Source: Clostridia bacterium (GTDB taxonomy: Bacteria; Bacillota; Clostridia; Lachnospirales; Lachnospiraceae). Taken from it: 64,000 nucleotides of DNA. The first letter of the stretch is position 1, and the number at the start of each line of letters is the position of its first letter. The stretch covers positions 31,440 through 95,439 of the forward strand of contig CAJTIM010000018.1 of the NCBI GenBank assembly GCA_910576325.1. Reading direction: 5' to 3'. The position numbers were made by a program, and so were the translations under genes. Below, in pieces: positions 1-9,160 of the stretch. The notes beneath the pieces were generated by a model that did not search any database, was not told the DNA's origin, and saw nothing but the letters and a program-made list of their open reading frames with translations.

Positions 1-1
1 G

Positions 2-358
2 GTATTCCTCACCTGTATGGGTCCTTTTTTTATCAACAGCGTCCTGGGCATGCTGATTCTGCTTCCGGCGTCCATTGAACTTATGATCTTTCGGGAATAT
101 ACCAATCCTTTAAATCTTCTGCTCGGCTGGCTGGGTTTTTCCATTCTGATGCATGCCTTTCCCAGCAGAGGGGATGCGAAGGTTATGATTAACCGCATTT
201 TAAAGGACCCTGACGTAAGTCTTGTGTGGAAAGTGATTGCGGCGCCCTTCGTGGGACTGATCTATGTCTGCTCCGTGGGAAGTATCTTCTGGCTGGATCT
301 GCTTTACGCGGCGGTCTTGGCTATGCTGGCGCCGTGGCTTTTGGTACAGCTGATTTAA
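2..358 (+). CDS. Membrane protein, C-terminal part (possible M50-like metalloprotease family)
   Basis: The reading frame is already open at the left edge, so this is probably the C-terminal part of a longer gene; an internal ATG lies at 17. The visible part is strongly hydrophobic with about three membrane segments and contains the short motif MHAFPSRGDAK between segments. This motif resembles small clostridial membrane proteins annotated as metalloprotease family, but no HExxH zinc motif lies in the visible part, so the function is open. It ends 13 bases before recU and may be co-transcribed with it. Confidence 0.55.
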   Translation, partial: VFLTCMGPFFINSVLGMLILLPASIELMIFREYTNPLNLLLGWLGFSILMHAFPSRGDAKVMINRILKDPDVSLVWKVIAAPFVGLIYVCSVGSIFWLDLLYAAVLAMLAPWLLVQLI

Positions 359-371
359 AGGATGTGAAAAA

Positions 372-905
372 ATGGCAACCTGGAATTCCAGGGGTCTTAG
401 AGGCTCCACTCTGGAGGAGCTTGTGAACCGGACCAATGAAAAATATCGGGAGCAGGGGCTGGCTCTGATCCAAAAGGTGCCGACTCCGATTACGCCTATT
501 AAAATTGATAAAGAGCACCGTCATATCACACTGGCTTATTTTGAACAGAAGAGCACGGTGGATTATATCGGAGCGGTTCAGGGAATTCCTGTCTGCTTTG
601 ATGCCAAGGAATGTGACAGCGATACCTTTCCGCTGCAGAATATCCATGCGCATCAGGTACAATTTATGGAGGATTTTGAAAAGCAGGAGGGGATTGCCTT
701 TCTGATTCTTCTGTTTTCCCATCGAAATGAGCTGTATTTCCTCACTTATGAGCAGATGCGGAGGTTTTGGGATCGTGCCAAGGAGGGAGGACGCAAAAGC
801 TTTCGTCATGAGGAGCTGAATCCGGAGTATATTCTTGTTCCCCACGGCGGATATCTCGTTCCCTATCTGGACGGAATACAAAAGGTCATTGACAGCATGG
901 AATAA
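372..905 (+). CDS. recU: Holliday junction resolvase RecU
   Basis: RecU cuts four-way DNA junctions during recombination and chromosome segregation in Firmicutes. The 177-residue product has the expected length, and the core stretch YFEQKSTVDYIGA, followed by PVCFDAKE, matches the metal-binding nuclease core of the family (acidic residues and the D-x-K type motif). The C-terminal part contains the family's HEEL/YLVPYLDG region. The ATG at 372 follows an AAAGGA box about ten bases upstream. The promoter of the following his operon is embedded in its last codons. RecU is often next to a penicillin-binding protein gene, which is not seen here. Confidence 0.93.
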   Translation: MATWNSRGLRGSTLEELVNRTNEKYREQGLALIQKVPTPITPIKIDKEHRHITLAYFEQKSTVDYIGAVQGIPVCFDAKECDSDTFPLQNIHAHQVQFMEDFEKQEGIAFLILLFSHRNELYFLTYEQMRRFWDRAKEGGRKSFRHEELNPEYILVPHGGYLVPYLDGIQKVIDSME

Positions 906-917
906 TTGCTTTATAAT
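889..917 (+). promoter_or_regulatory. Perfect consensus sigma-A promoter of the his operon
   Basis: TTGACA at 889-894 and TATAAT at 912-917 are separated by exactly 17 bases, a full consensus promoter. It lies across the 3' end of recU, and transcription should start near 924. The short leader contains an 8-bp hairpin (GCTTTATT at 928-935 with AATAAAGC at 946-953). The leader is only about 80 bases, too short for a T-box. No operator was recognised. Confidence 0.85.
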
Positions 918-1002
918 AGCAACTATCGCTTTATTGTATTAGCAGAATAAAGCAAAAGGCAATCCGGAAAAACGGAAAGACCGTAGAAAGGCACCGAAAG
1001 AC

Positions 1003-2655
1003 ATGAAGAAACAGGACCAGATTTTACACACGCCGGAAGGCGTCCGGGATATTTACGGAAGCGAATTTGTGAGAAAGTTTGAGCTTCAGCAGCAGCTTTA
1101 TCACCTGCTTGCAGGGGAGGGGTATCAGGGTATTGAGACTCCTACCTTCGAGTTTTTTGACGTGTTTTCCAGGGAGGTGGGAACGGTTCCCTCCCGTGAA
1201 TTGTATAAGTTCTTTGACCGGGAGGGCAATACCCTGGTATTGCGTCCGGATATTACGCCGTCCATTGCCAGGGCCGTGTCCAAATATTTTCATGAGGATG
1301 CGCCCATACGGCTTTGCTATATGGGAAATACCTTTATTAATTACGATAAATACCTGGGACGGCTGAAGGAGAGCACGCAGCTCGGCGCGGAGCTTATGGG
1401 CGACGAAAGTATTCAGGGCGATGTGGAGCTTTTGTCTCTTTTGATCAAAGCATTGAAGGCGGCCGGGCTTTTGGAATTTCAGGTGAGCATCGGTCAGGTG
1501 ATGTTCTTTAAAAGTCTTCTCAAAGAAGCGGGGATTGACAGTGATACGGAGGAACGCTTAAGGCAGCTGATCTCGGATAAGAACCGGTTCGGTGCGGAGG
1601 AGCTTCTTTCCGGCTGTGAGCTTCCCAATGAGCTGCGTCAGATCTTTTTGGAAATGACGACCCTTTCCGGCGGTGCGGAGGTTCTTGCAAGGGCAAAAAC
1701 GCTTACAGGCAATCCGGAAGCCCTGGAAGCTCTTGAGCGGCTTGAGAAGATTTATGAAGGCTTAAAGGAGCTTTCCTGCGAGAGCTATATAAGCTTTGAT
1801 CTGGGGATGCTCAGCAAATACAATTATTATACGGGAATTATCTTTCGGGCCTATTCCTATGGTTACGGAGAGCCCATTGTAAAAGGCGGACGCTACGATA
1901 CTTTGCTGTCCCATTTCGGCCGTAGGCTTCCGGCCGTAGGCTTTGCCATTGTCATTGATCAGCTGATGCGGGCTGTCAACAGAAGCGAGGGGGCGCACCG
2001 CGATACGGTTTCCGGAAAGGAACGCTATCTGACCATAGCACTTACCAAGGGACGCCTTGCCAGGAAGACCCTGGAGCTTTTGGAACAGACGGGAATAACC
2101 TGTGAAGAGATGAAGGACCCCGACAGCCGGAAGCTGATTTTTGTAAACGAGGATCGAAAGCTTAAGTTTTTCATGGCAAAGGGACCTGACGTGCCCACTT
2201 ATGTGGAATACGGGGCCGCGGATATCGGCGTGGTGGGCAAGGACACTCTTGTGGAAGAGGGACGGAAGATGTATGAGGTCCTGGATCTGGGCTTTGGCAG
2301 ATGCAGGATGTGTGTCTGCGGACCCAGGGAGGCAAAGGACAAGCTCTATCATCAGGAGCAGATTCGGGTGGCTACCAAATATCCCGATATTGCAAAGGAT
2401 TATTTCTACAACCGAAAGCATCAGACGGTGGAGATTATTAAGCTGAACGGCTCCATTGAGCTGGCTCCCCTGGTGGGGCTTTCGGAGGTGATTGTGGATA
2501 TTGTGGAGACAGGCTCCACCCTGCGGGAAAACGGCCTGGAGGTCCTGGAGGAGATTATGCCGCTTTCCGCCCGCATGGTGGTAAACCAGGTGAGTATGAA
2601 GATGGAGCATGAGCGGATCACCCGGCTGATACGGGAGCTGAGAGCCGTTCTCTGA
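1003..2655 (+). CDS. hisZG: HisZ-HisG fusion: ATP phosphoribosyltransferase regulatory plus catalytic subunit
   Basis: One 550-residue frame carries two proteins that are normally separate. Residues 1 to about 328 are HisZ, the histidyl-tRNA synthetase paralogue that regulates the short form of HisG (start [10 protein letters not shown], class II motif [11 protein letters not shown], and GGRYDTL near 300). Residues about 341-550 are short-form HisG, catalysing the first step of histidine synthesis, with ALTKGRLA at its start and the [12 protein letters not shown] motif. A 10-15 residue polar linker joins them (about 328-340). HisZ and short HisG normally form a hetero-octamer, so fusion fixes a 1:1 ratio. 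There is no stop or frameshift between the halves. Confidence 0.93.
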   Translation: MKKQDQILHTPEGVRDIYGSEFVRKFELQQQLYHLLAGEGYQGIETPTFEFFDVFSREVGTVPSRELYKFFDREGNTLVLRPDITPSIARAVSKYFHEDAPIRLCYMGNTFINYDKYLGRLKESTQLGAELMGDESIQGDVELLSLLIKALKAAGLLEFQVSIGQVMFFKSLLKEAGIDSDTEERLRQLISDKNRFGAEELLSGCELPNELRQIFLEMTTLSGGAEVLARAKTLTGNPEALEALERLEKIYEGLKELSCESYISFDLGMLSKYNYYTGIIFRAYSYGYGEPIVKGGRYDTLLSHFGRRLPAVGFAIVIDQLMRAVNRSEGAHRDTVSGKERYLTIALTKGRLARKTLELLEQTGITCEEMKDPDSRKLIFVNEDRKLKFFMAKGPDVPTYVEYGAADIGVVGKDTLVEEGRKMYEVLDLGFGRCRMCVCGPREAKDKLYHQEQIRVATKYPDIAKDYFYNRKHQTVEIIKLNGSIELAPLVGLSEVIVDIVETGSTLRENGLEVLEEIMPLSARMVVNQVSMKMEHERITRLIRELRAVL

Positions 2656-2674
2656 CCTTTGTAAAGGAGAGCAT

Positions 2675-3742
2675 ATGCCAAAGAAGAGACTGGATTATCT
2701 GGATATGGCAAAAGGCGTGGGAATCTTTCTTGTGGTTCTGGGCCATATTGAGTACCTTTCGGAGAGTACCATGCGGTGGATTTTTTCCTTTCATATGCCG
2801 CTGTTCTTTGTTATCGGAGGAATTCTGTCTTCTACCTTTGCCGGTAAGGAAGCCATGCCGTTCAGGGAAAACATCCGAAAAAGAGCCGGAGGCACTCTGA
2901 CGCCCTACGCTTCTTTTTCCATTATGATTCTTACCATGCATCTGTTCGAGTTCTTTTTCCAGCCGGAGCGCATAAGTGAAAGAGAGCTTGCAAGAGAGCT
3001 TGTGGACAGTATAACGGGATACGGCCTTCATACCCTGTGGTTTCTGCCCGTCTATTTTCTTTCCGGCACGCTGTTTTATCTCTTTATGTGTTCCTTCGGA
3101 GGGAAGCGGTACGGGACGTTTGGGATTGGCATCTGTATTCTGGCTTTGGATGTTCTGGCCTTTTGTCTGATTTATGGCCTGCGGCTGGATCAGTATCCGG
3201 TGCTGGAGCGGGAGCTTCTCTGGCATGCGGGCATGAACCTGCTGGTTTTGCTTATGAGAGTTCTTATTGTTCTGCCTTTTTTCTTCCTTGGCCGGTGTTA
3301 TGCGGGGCTGATAAAAGGGAAAAGGGATGGAAGAAAAGCTCTTCATGCGGGGGCGGGCGCCCTTCTGTTTGCCGTAGGAGCGTATGCTTCCCAGCAGAGC
3401 TCCATTTTAGATTTGCATTATTTGTATATTTACCCGATTCATTATCTGACGGCTTCCGTATCCTGTATCGGACTTCTGGAATTGATGCGGGTCTTGCCAG
3501 CAAGCCGCATATTATCTTACCTGGGACAGAATTCGCTGGTAATTATGTGCACTCATGGTCCTATGTATATGTTATACTATGTGTCATTGGGAATGTTTTT
3601 TGTTCGAAAGCTGATTCCCATGACAGACTCCGTCCTTTACGGATGGATTGCCGTTGCCGCCTGCGCGGCGGAGGTTCCGGTTATTTGGATCTTTAATCGT
3701 TATTTTAGCTATTTGCTTGGAAGGAAGAGTAAAAAATCATGA
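2675..3742 (+). CDS. Acyltransferase family 3 membrane protein
   Basis: A 355-residue integral membrane protein with about ten hydrophobic segments. The N-terminus (RLDYLDMAKGVGIFLVVLGH) is the signature of acyltransferase family 3, whose members O-acetylate sugars or other surface molecules; the conserved His follows the first membrane segment. The segment FHMPLFFVIGG is also typical of the family. The gene lies inside the his operon, 19 bases after hisZG, and its stop overlaps the hisD start (ATGA). Nothing suggests a role in histidine synthesis; the acceptor is unknown. Confidence 0.85.
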   Translation: MPKKRLDYLDMAKGVGIFLVVLGHIEYLSESTMRWIFSFHMPLFFVIGGILSSTFAGKEAMPFRENIRKRAGGTLTPYASFSIMILTMHLFEFFFQPERISERELARELVDSITGYGLHTLWFLPVYFLSGTLFYLFMCSFGGKRYGTFGIGICILALDVLAFCLIYGLRLDQYPVLERELLWHAGMNLLVLLMRVLIVLPFFFLGRCYAGLIKGKRDGRKALHAGAGALLFAVGAYASQQSSILDLHYLYIYPIHYLTASVSCIGLLELMRVLPASRILSYLGQNSLVIMCTHGPMYMLYYVSLGMFFVRKLIPMTDSVLYGWIAVAACAAEVPVIWIFNRYFSYLLGRKSKKS

Positions 3743-5040
3743 GAATTACGGCCTTGGATGCATCCAGCCGGAAGAATCTGCTGGATGAATTGTTAAAACG
3801 AAGCCCTAACCACTATGGGGCCTACGGCGAACAGGTGAATGTCATCTTGGAGGAGGTGAAGGAAAAGGGAGATGAAGCGCTTTTTTCCTTTACGGAGCGC
3901 TTTGACGGAGCAAAGCTTACAAAAGATACGATCCGCGTGACGGAAGAAGAGATTGAGGAAGCTTACCGCCAGGTGGATCCGGAGCTTCTCGCGGTTATCC
4001 GCAGAGCGCTTGTCAATATCAGAAGCTTTCACGAAAAGCAGAAGCGAAACAGCTGGTTCGACAGCCGGCCGGACGGAACACTTCTCGGACAGAAGATTAC
4101 GCCCCTTTGTTCCGTAGGTGTGTATGTTCCGGGAGGAAAGGCGGTGTACCCCTCCTCCGTACTTATGAATATTGTTCCGGCAAAGGTGGCCGGTGTGGAG
4201 CAGATTGTAATGACAACCCCTCCCGGAAGGGACGGAAAGGTCAGTGCAAATACTCTGGTGGCTGCGAAAGAAGCGGGGGTGGACGCAATCTACAAGGCGG
4301 GCGGCGCCCAGGCAATCGGCGCTCTTGCTTATGGGACTGCCAGTATCCCCAAGGTGGATAAGATTGTAGGGCCGGGGAATATCTATGTTGCACTGGCGAA
4401 AAAGGCGGTTTACGGCTTTGTAAGCATTGATTCCATTGCAGGACCCAGCGAGATTCTGGTATTGGCGGACGAGACGGCAAATCCGCGGTTTGTGGCGGCG
4501 GATCTTCTCTCCCAGGCGGAGCATGATGAGATGGCCTCCGCTATTCTGGTGACAACCAGTGAGGAGCTTGCCCGGAAGGTATCCGCAGAGGTAGACGTCT
4601 TCTTAAAGCAGCTTTCCAGAAGGGATATACTGGAAAAATCTCTGGAAAGCTACGGCTGGATTCTGGTGGCGGATACGATGGAGGAGGCCATTGAAACGGC
4701 CAACGCCATTGCTTCGGAGCATCTGGAAATTGTGACAAAGGATCCCTTTCAGGTTATGACGAAGATCCGCAATGCGGGCGCCATTTTTATCGGAGAATAT
4801 GCCAGTGAGCCTCTGGGCGACTATTTCGCGGGACCCAACCATGTGCTGCCCACCAACGGAACAGCGAAGTTCTTTTCTCCGCTGGGAGTGGATGATTTTA
4901 TCAAAAAGTCCAGTCTTGTTTATTATTCAAAGAACGCATTGGAGGCCGTACATAAGGACGTTATTCGTTTTGCCGAGGCGGAAGGATTGACAGCCCACGC
5001 CAATTCCGTTGCCGTGCGCTTTGAAGAGGAAAAGGGGTGA
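3739..5040 (+). CDS. hisD: Histidinol dehydrogenase
   Basis: HisD is a zinc enzyme that oxidises histidinol to histidine in two NAD-dependent steps, the last reactions of the pathway. The 433-residue length is normal. Family landmarks are present in order: YVPGGKAVYPSSVLM, the GGAQAIGALAYG region, VGPGNIYVALAKK, the GPSEILVLAD segment, the LLSQAEHDE region with zinc and catalytic residues, and the late GPNHVLPT motif. Its start overlaps the stop of the acyltransferase by four bases, indicating translational coupling. It is followed directly by hisB. Confidence 0.96.
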   Translation: MRITALDASSRKNLLDELLKRSPNHYGAYGEQVNVILEEVKEKGDEALFSFTERFDGAKLTKDTIRVTEEEIEEAYRQVDPELLAVIRRALVNIRSFHEKQKRNSWFDSRPDGTLLGQKITPLCSVGVYVPGGKAVYPSSVLMNIVPAKVAGVEQIVMTTPPGRDGKVSANTLVAAKEAGVDAIYKAGGAQAIGALAYGTASIPKVDKIVGPGNIYVALAKKAVYGFVSIDSIAGPSEILVLADETANPRFVAADLLSQAEHDEMASAILVTTSEELARKVSAEVDVFLKQLSRRDILEKSLESYGWILVADTMEEAIETANAIASEHLEIVTKDPFQVMTKIRNAGAIFIGEYASEPLGDYFAGPNHVLPTNGTAKFFSPLGVDDFIKKSSLVYYSKNALEAVHKDVIRFAEAEGLTAHANSVAVRFEEEKG

Positions 5041-5045
5041 AAACA

Positions 5046-5633
5046 ATGAATCGGACAGGAACTCTTAAGAGAACTACAAAGGAAACGGATATTGAGCTTT
5101 CCCTGAAGCTGGACGGAACGGGAATTGCGGATATAGATACGGGAATCCGTTTTTTTGATCATATGCTGAGCGGCTTTGCACGCCACGGCCTTTTTGATCT
5201 AACCTGTATTGCGAAGGGAGATCTGGAGGTAGACTGCCACCATACCATTGAGGATACGGGAATTGTATTGGGGCAGGCAATTCGGGAAGCCGAAGGGGAT
5301 AAAAAGGGAATGGTGCGTTTCGGAAGCTGTATTCTTCCTATGGACGAGGCCCTTGTCCTCTGTTCTTTGGATCTCTCAGGGCGGCCCTGTTTTGTGTCGA
5401 ACGCCGTTTTTCCCACGGAGCGGGTAGGGGAGATGGATACCCAGATGGTGCGGGAATTTTTCTACGCCGTTTCCTACGGCGCAGGCATGAACCTGCATTT
5501 TAAGATGCTTTCCGGGGAGAACAGCCATCATATGATTGAGTGTATGTTTAAGGCCTTTGCCAAGGCTCTCTCTATGGCTGTGACTCTGGATCCAAGAATT
5601 GTAGATGTGTTATCAACGAAAGGAAGTCTGTAA
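5046..5633 (+). CDS. hisB: Imidazoleglycerol-phosphate dehydratase
   Basis: HisB removes water from imidazole glycerol phosphate to give imidazole acetol phosphate, using two manganese ions. The 195-residue product is the monofunctional form and has both metal-binding repeats, [16 protein letters not shown] and [16 protein letters not shown]. The ATG at 5046 is preferred to the in-frame GTG at 5037 because the AAGGGGTG box ends six or seven bases before it. The phosphatase domain found in enterobacterial HisB is absent, so histidinol-phosphate phosphatase must come from another gene. Confidence 0.95.
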   Translation: MNRTGTLKRTTKETDIELSLKLDGTGIADIDTGIRFFDHMLSGFARHGLFDLTCIAKGDLEVDCHHTIEDTGIVLGQAIREAEGDKKGMVRFGSCILPMDEALVLCSLDLSGRPCFVSNAVFPTERVGEMDTQMVREFFYAVSYGAGMNLHFKMLSGENSHHMIECMFKAFAKALSMAVTLDPRIVDVLSTKGSL

Positions 5634-5634
5634 T

Positions 5635-6723
5635 ATGAGTGAAAAAAACCGCGGAATCATTCGAATCCCTCAGCAGGTGCCGGGGGGAGAGCAGGACCCG
5701 ATCGCACGGGCAAGGTACTTCAGCGATAACGGTGCGGATGAAATTTTGGTATTTGACTGTTCTAAGACTGAGGAGGACCACGAAACGGCCATAGGCATCT
5801 TAAAAGAGATCTGCCGGGCTTCGGAGGTTCCTGTCAAGGCGGGCGGGCATATTGAACGGGCAGAAGATGTAAAAAAGCTTCTCTATGCGGGCTGTGCCAA
5901 GGTTATTTTAAATTATGCCAAGCAGAGCAATATTGATTTGACCGAGGATGTTTCCAAGCGCTTCGGAAAGGAGCGGATTGCGGCCTCCGTGGACAGCTCC
6001 GATGTGGTAAGCGCTCCGGCGGCATTGGCGGAGGAATATGTCAGTGAGCTGATTTCCATGGATGAACTGAAGCTGTTTGAGGAAAAGCTCCGGCCCTTAA
6101 GCTGTAATATGGACTGGGCCGAGTTTAAGCTGGGACCGGACGGGCTGGTTCCGGTGGTGGTGCAGGATTACCGGACGGACGAGGTCCTGATGGCGGCCTA
6201 TATGAACGAGGAGGCCTTCCGCAAAACCATTGAACGAGGAAAAATGACTTATTTCAGCCGCAGCCGTCAAAGCCTCTGGCTGAAGGGCGAGACAAGCGGC
6301 CATTTCCAGTATGTGAAGGAGCTGCGTGTGGACTGCGACTGTGATACGATTCTGGCAAAGGTGTCCCAGACAGGAGCCGCCTGCCATACGGGCAGCCATT
6401 CCTGCTTTTTCCATGAGATTGCAAAGGTAGACTGTCAGAGCACCAATCCTTTGAAGGTATTTGAGGCTGTCTATGAGGTGATTGCGGATCGGAAGGTTCA
6501 TCCCAAGGAGGGCTCCTACACCAATTACTTGTTTGACAAGGGCATTGATAAAATCCTCAAGAAAATAGGAGAGGAGGCTGCGGAACTGATTGTGGCCGCC
6601 AAGAATCCGGATCCGGAGGAAATCAAATATGAGATGTCGGATCTTCTTTATCATGCCATGGTGCTTATGGTAGAGCGCGGAGTTACCTGGGAGGACATCA
6701 CGAAGGAGCTGGCCAACCGCTGA
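5635..6723 (+). CDS. hisIE: HisF-like half-barrel fused to bifunctional HisIE
   Basis: HisI opens phosphoribosyl-AMP and HisE removes pyrophosphate from phosphoribosyl-ATP, steps 3 and 2 of the pathway. In this 362-residue protein HisI covers about 157-265, with the metal motif DCDCD at 233-237 and the Cys/His site [11 protein letters not shown], and HisE covers about 272-362, with [14 protein letters not shown]. The first ~130 residues are extra: [34 protein letters not shown] and KERIAASVD match successive strands of the N-terminal half of HisF. The first strand lacks the catalytic Asp of the HisF IIACLDV motif, so this half-barrel is probably not a working cyclase. The start at 5635 follows the hisB stop directly. 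Confidence 0.9.
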   Translation: MSEKNRGIIRIPQQVPGGEQDPIARARYFSDNGADEILVFDCSKTEEDHETAIGILKEICRASEVPVKAGGHIERAEDVKKLLYAGCAKVILNYAKQSNIDLTEDVSKRFGKERIAASVDSSDVVSAPAALAEEYVSELISMDELKLFEEKLRPLSCNMDWAEFKLGPDGLVPVVVQDYRTDEVLMAAYMNEEAFRKTIERGKMTYFSRSRQSLWLKGETSGHFQYVKELRVDCDCDTILAKVSQTGAACHTGSHSCFFHEIAKVDCQSTNPLKVFEAVYEVIADRKVHPKEGSYTNYLFDKGIDKILKKIGEEAAELIVAAKNPDPEEIKYEMSDLLYHAMVLMVERGVTWEDITKELANR

Positions 6724-6761
6724 CAGGGAACTGCGGTTGAGAGCCTGTTCATAGTTTTTCT

Positions 6762-6802
6762 CCTTTTGTCATAAGCTTTTAGTAACAGATATGACGAAAA
6801 GG
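6762..6802 (+). promoter_or_regulatory. Imperfect hairpin before the small membrane protein gene
   Basis: CCTTTTGTCATA (6762-6773) pairs with TATGACGAAAAGG (6790-6802) with one bulged G. The right arm contains the AAAAGG part of the ribosome binding site for the gene at 6810. It could weakly end the his transcript or mask that site. No T tract follows on the plus strand. Confidence 0.35.
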
Positions 6803-6809
6803 GAAGACT

Positions 6810-7133
6810 ATGGCAAAGACACAAAATACAAGAGGTCAGTATCGACAGCTGCTCCTTGCACAGCAGGGACATCAAATGGCAGAGCCAGAGGAGCCGGTCA
6901 GCTTCTTCCGCATCCGGTTCTATATCTGTCTCTGTCTTTTTTTGTGCTATGTGATACTGGATTATACAAAAGCATCCTTCTACGAGGTGGACAGCGCCCG
7001 CATCTATGCCGAGGTGCGTAAAGATCTGGCCGCAGATATGGATCTGGAGGAAACACTGGCGCATATGCTGGACGGCATTTGGGTATCGGAGAATGCGCAG
7101 GAGGATACCGGGGGCTTATACACAGAACCATAA
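6810..7133 (+). CDS. Small single-span membrane protein, unknown function
   Basis: A 107-residue product, not recognised as a known family. It has a hydrophilic N-terminus, one strong membrane segment at about 35-52 (FYICLCLFLCYVILDY), and an acidic C-terminal part (about 60-105) predicted to lie outside the membrane core. The ATG at 6810 is preceded by AAAAGGGA at a good distance, and hydrophobicity supports this frame over the overlapping one at 6791. It sits between the his operon and the large membrane protein and may be co-transcribed with the latter. Confidence 0.6.
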   Translation: MAKTQNTRGQYRQLLLAQQGHQMAEPEEPVSFFRIRFYICLCLFLCYVILDYTKASFYEVDSARIYAEVRKDLAADMDLEETLAHMLDGIWVSENAQEDTGGLYTEP

Positions 7134-7183
7134 ATTACAACAGGCGTTGACAGATGAGAAGAAAAACCGTTACAATAAGGATT

Positions 7184-9106
7184 ATGAAAAAGAATCAATT
7201 TATCAATTATAAACAGCATAAGCTTCTTTTGGGAGGCGCCATGGTCATCTGGCTGCTTCTGTGTATGGTATTTACACCCATATATACCACCGTGACTCTG
7301 GAGCTTGCCGAGGATCCCAGTGGAGAGTACATTACTACCATTTACGCAGGTCCAAGAGAAAATGTCCGTCCCTCCGATGCCAAAAGCCGCGTCATTAACA
7401 GCGGAACCGCCCGTATTTCCTTTTTGGATGTCCGTTACGGAGGGCACTGTTCCTTAAAACGGATTGATCCCCTGGATCGGGCATATGATAACGGTCCTGT
7501 AACCCTTAAAAGCCTGACGGTCCGGCAAAACGGCATTTTAACCATCCGTCTTGAGGGGGAACAGCTTCGAAGCTATTTTACCGGCAATGAGCATGTACGG
7601 CTTTTGGAGGGCGGATTTACCTTTGAGGTGACGGGAGAGGACCCCCAGCTTCTTCCCACCGCGGAGTTTCAAGCGCTGTACCGTCAGTTCCGCTTTCCTG
7701 TCTTTGTTCCTGGGTGCCTGGGCTTTGGCATGATACTGCTTCTTCTTGGGGGCCTGTGCCTCTGGCTCTGCCGGGAGACAGGGCGTGTTTCCCGGGGCGA
7801 GAGAATTGCCGCTTTTCTTTTTGCAGCCGGATTAATGGGGGCGGTTTTTACCTGCATTTATACGGGGCTTCGCAGCCCCTTCTGGCTGAATCCCGATGAG
7901 TATGACGTAAAGGCGGCGGTGAATTATTATTTTACGCATTTTATGCCGCCGGATATCCGCAGCGATATCATCAATGACAGCTTTCCCGTATACGGAACCT
8001 CCCGGCATTTTGAATGGAATTTGTTTTATTTTTATGCGGCCAAGCTGGGGCAGTTTTTTACGGATCCCACGGTTCGCATGCGTCTGTTCAGCCTTGTCAT
8101 TTTTACCGTTATGGCCGGGATTACCCTCAAGAATATCCGCAAGCATTACGCGCTTTTACTTGTACTGCTTTTAACCCCGCAGGTATGGTATATTTTCAGT
8201 TATTCCACCTCGGATGCTCTGGATTTTTTTGCCGGCTTTTTAAGCCTTTATGAGCTGCTGGAAGAAAACAGCATGCTGAACCGCCTTCTTCGGGAGCCTT
8301 ATGGAAGGCGTCATATTTTGTACTATGGCCTTTTAAGTATCCTGTTTATTCATTTGATGTGGGCGAAGGCCTCCTTTTATCCCATACTTGTCTTTCTCTT
8401 CCTTATTCTGCTGATACGGCTTCTGCATCAGGAAAAGAAAGCCAGAGGTGCGCTCCTGCGCAAATATCTGATTCTTGCGGGGCTGACACTGGGAATCTTT
8501 GTGATACGCTATCTGATTACCGACTATCCCTATTACGGCTTTGACAAGCTGGGAGCGGTGATTGAGGTGACGGAGCGGCAGGCGGAATACGGCTATAAGC
8601 CCTCCACACCGCCCATTGAGCAGGCATATTCCATGAGCTTCTTCGGAAAGGGCATTACTCTGGGAGAGCTGCTGACCAAATATGAGTTTCATAAAAATCT
8701 TTTCCGTACCTTTGCGGGCTTTTTCGGAAGCTATGCCTTCGGGGAAGGCAATTGGTATTATCTGCTGATGGGATTATTATATCTGTCTCTTCTGGGTTGG
8801 ATTACCGTAAGATTTATCCGCATGAAGGACCGGCAGAAATGGCAGGAGTATGCCGCCGTGATGTTCTGCTGCTTTCTGCAGTATGCTTTGATTGTATTTA
8901 ATTCCTGGTTTATAGATTTTCAGCCCCAGGGACGTTATCTGCTGCCGGTTCTGTTCTTCGTATCCTATCTGACAGCACGGACGGAACGGCCGGAGAAGGA
9001 CAGGTTTCTGCGGGGAATTCTGGTGTGCACCTGCCTTTTGTCCCTGTTTGCCTTCTGGCACGTAGGCGTTCCCAACCTGATTCCGGATCGGGTGATTCTG
9101 CCTTAG
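7184..9106 (+). CDS. Large polytopic membrane protein, GT-C/DUF2142-like
   Basis: A protein of about 640 residues with an N-terminal membrane segment, an extracellular domain of roughly 150 residues, then ten or more membrane segments. After the second membrane segment comes WLNPDEYDVKAAVNYYF, which resembles the first extracellular loop with an acidic pair of GT-C glycosyltransferases and DUF2142 proteins; those act on lipid-linked sugars at the outer face of the membrane. The substrate cannot be told. The ATG at 7184 is preferred over 7154 because AAGGATT precedes it; both are in frame. No polysaccharide genes are nearby. Confidence 0.65.
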   Translation: MKKNQFINYKQHKLLLGGAMVIWLLLCMVFTPIYTTVTLELAEDPSGEYITTIYAGPRENVRPSDAKSRVINSGTARISFLDVRYGGHCSLKRIDPLDRAYDNGPVTLKSLTVRQNGILTIRLEGEQLRSYFTGNEHVRLLEGGFTFEVTGEDPQLLPTAEFQALYRQFRFPVFVPGCLGFGMILLLLGGLCLWLCRETGRVSRGERIAAFLFAAGLMGAVFTCIYTGLRSPFWLNPDEYDVKAAVNYYFTHFMPPDIRSDIINDSFPVYGTSRHFEWNLFYFYAAKLGQFFTDPTVRMRLFSLVIFTVMAGITLKNIRKHYALLLVLLLTPQVWYIFSYSTSDALDFFAGFLSLYELLEENSMLNRLLREPYGRRHILYYGLLSILFIHLMWAKASFYPILVFLFLILLIRLLHQEKKARGALLRKYLILAGLTLGIFVIRYLITDYPYYGFDKLGAVIEVTERQAEYGYKPSTPPIEQAYSMSFFGKGITLGELLTKYEFHKNLFRTFAGFFGSYAFGEGNWYYLLMGLLYLSLLGWITVRFIRMKDRQKWQEYAAVMFCCFLQYALIVFNSWFIDFQPQGRYLLPVLFFVSYLTARTERPEKDRFLRGILVCTCLLSLFAFWHVGVPNLIPDRVILP

Positions 9107-9160
9107 AGGGACGGCGCATAGGCCGCAACGGTTTTTAGTATGAATAAGGATGAAGGAAAT

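Noticed and set aside
906..1002. T-box leader before hisZG
   Set aside because: The leader is only about 80 bases with one short hairpin and no T-box sequence; too short for a T-box.
1762..2610. 282-codon frame opposite hisG
   Set aside because: Antisense shadow of a clear HisG domain.
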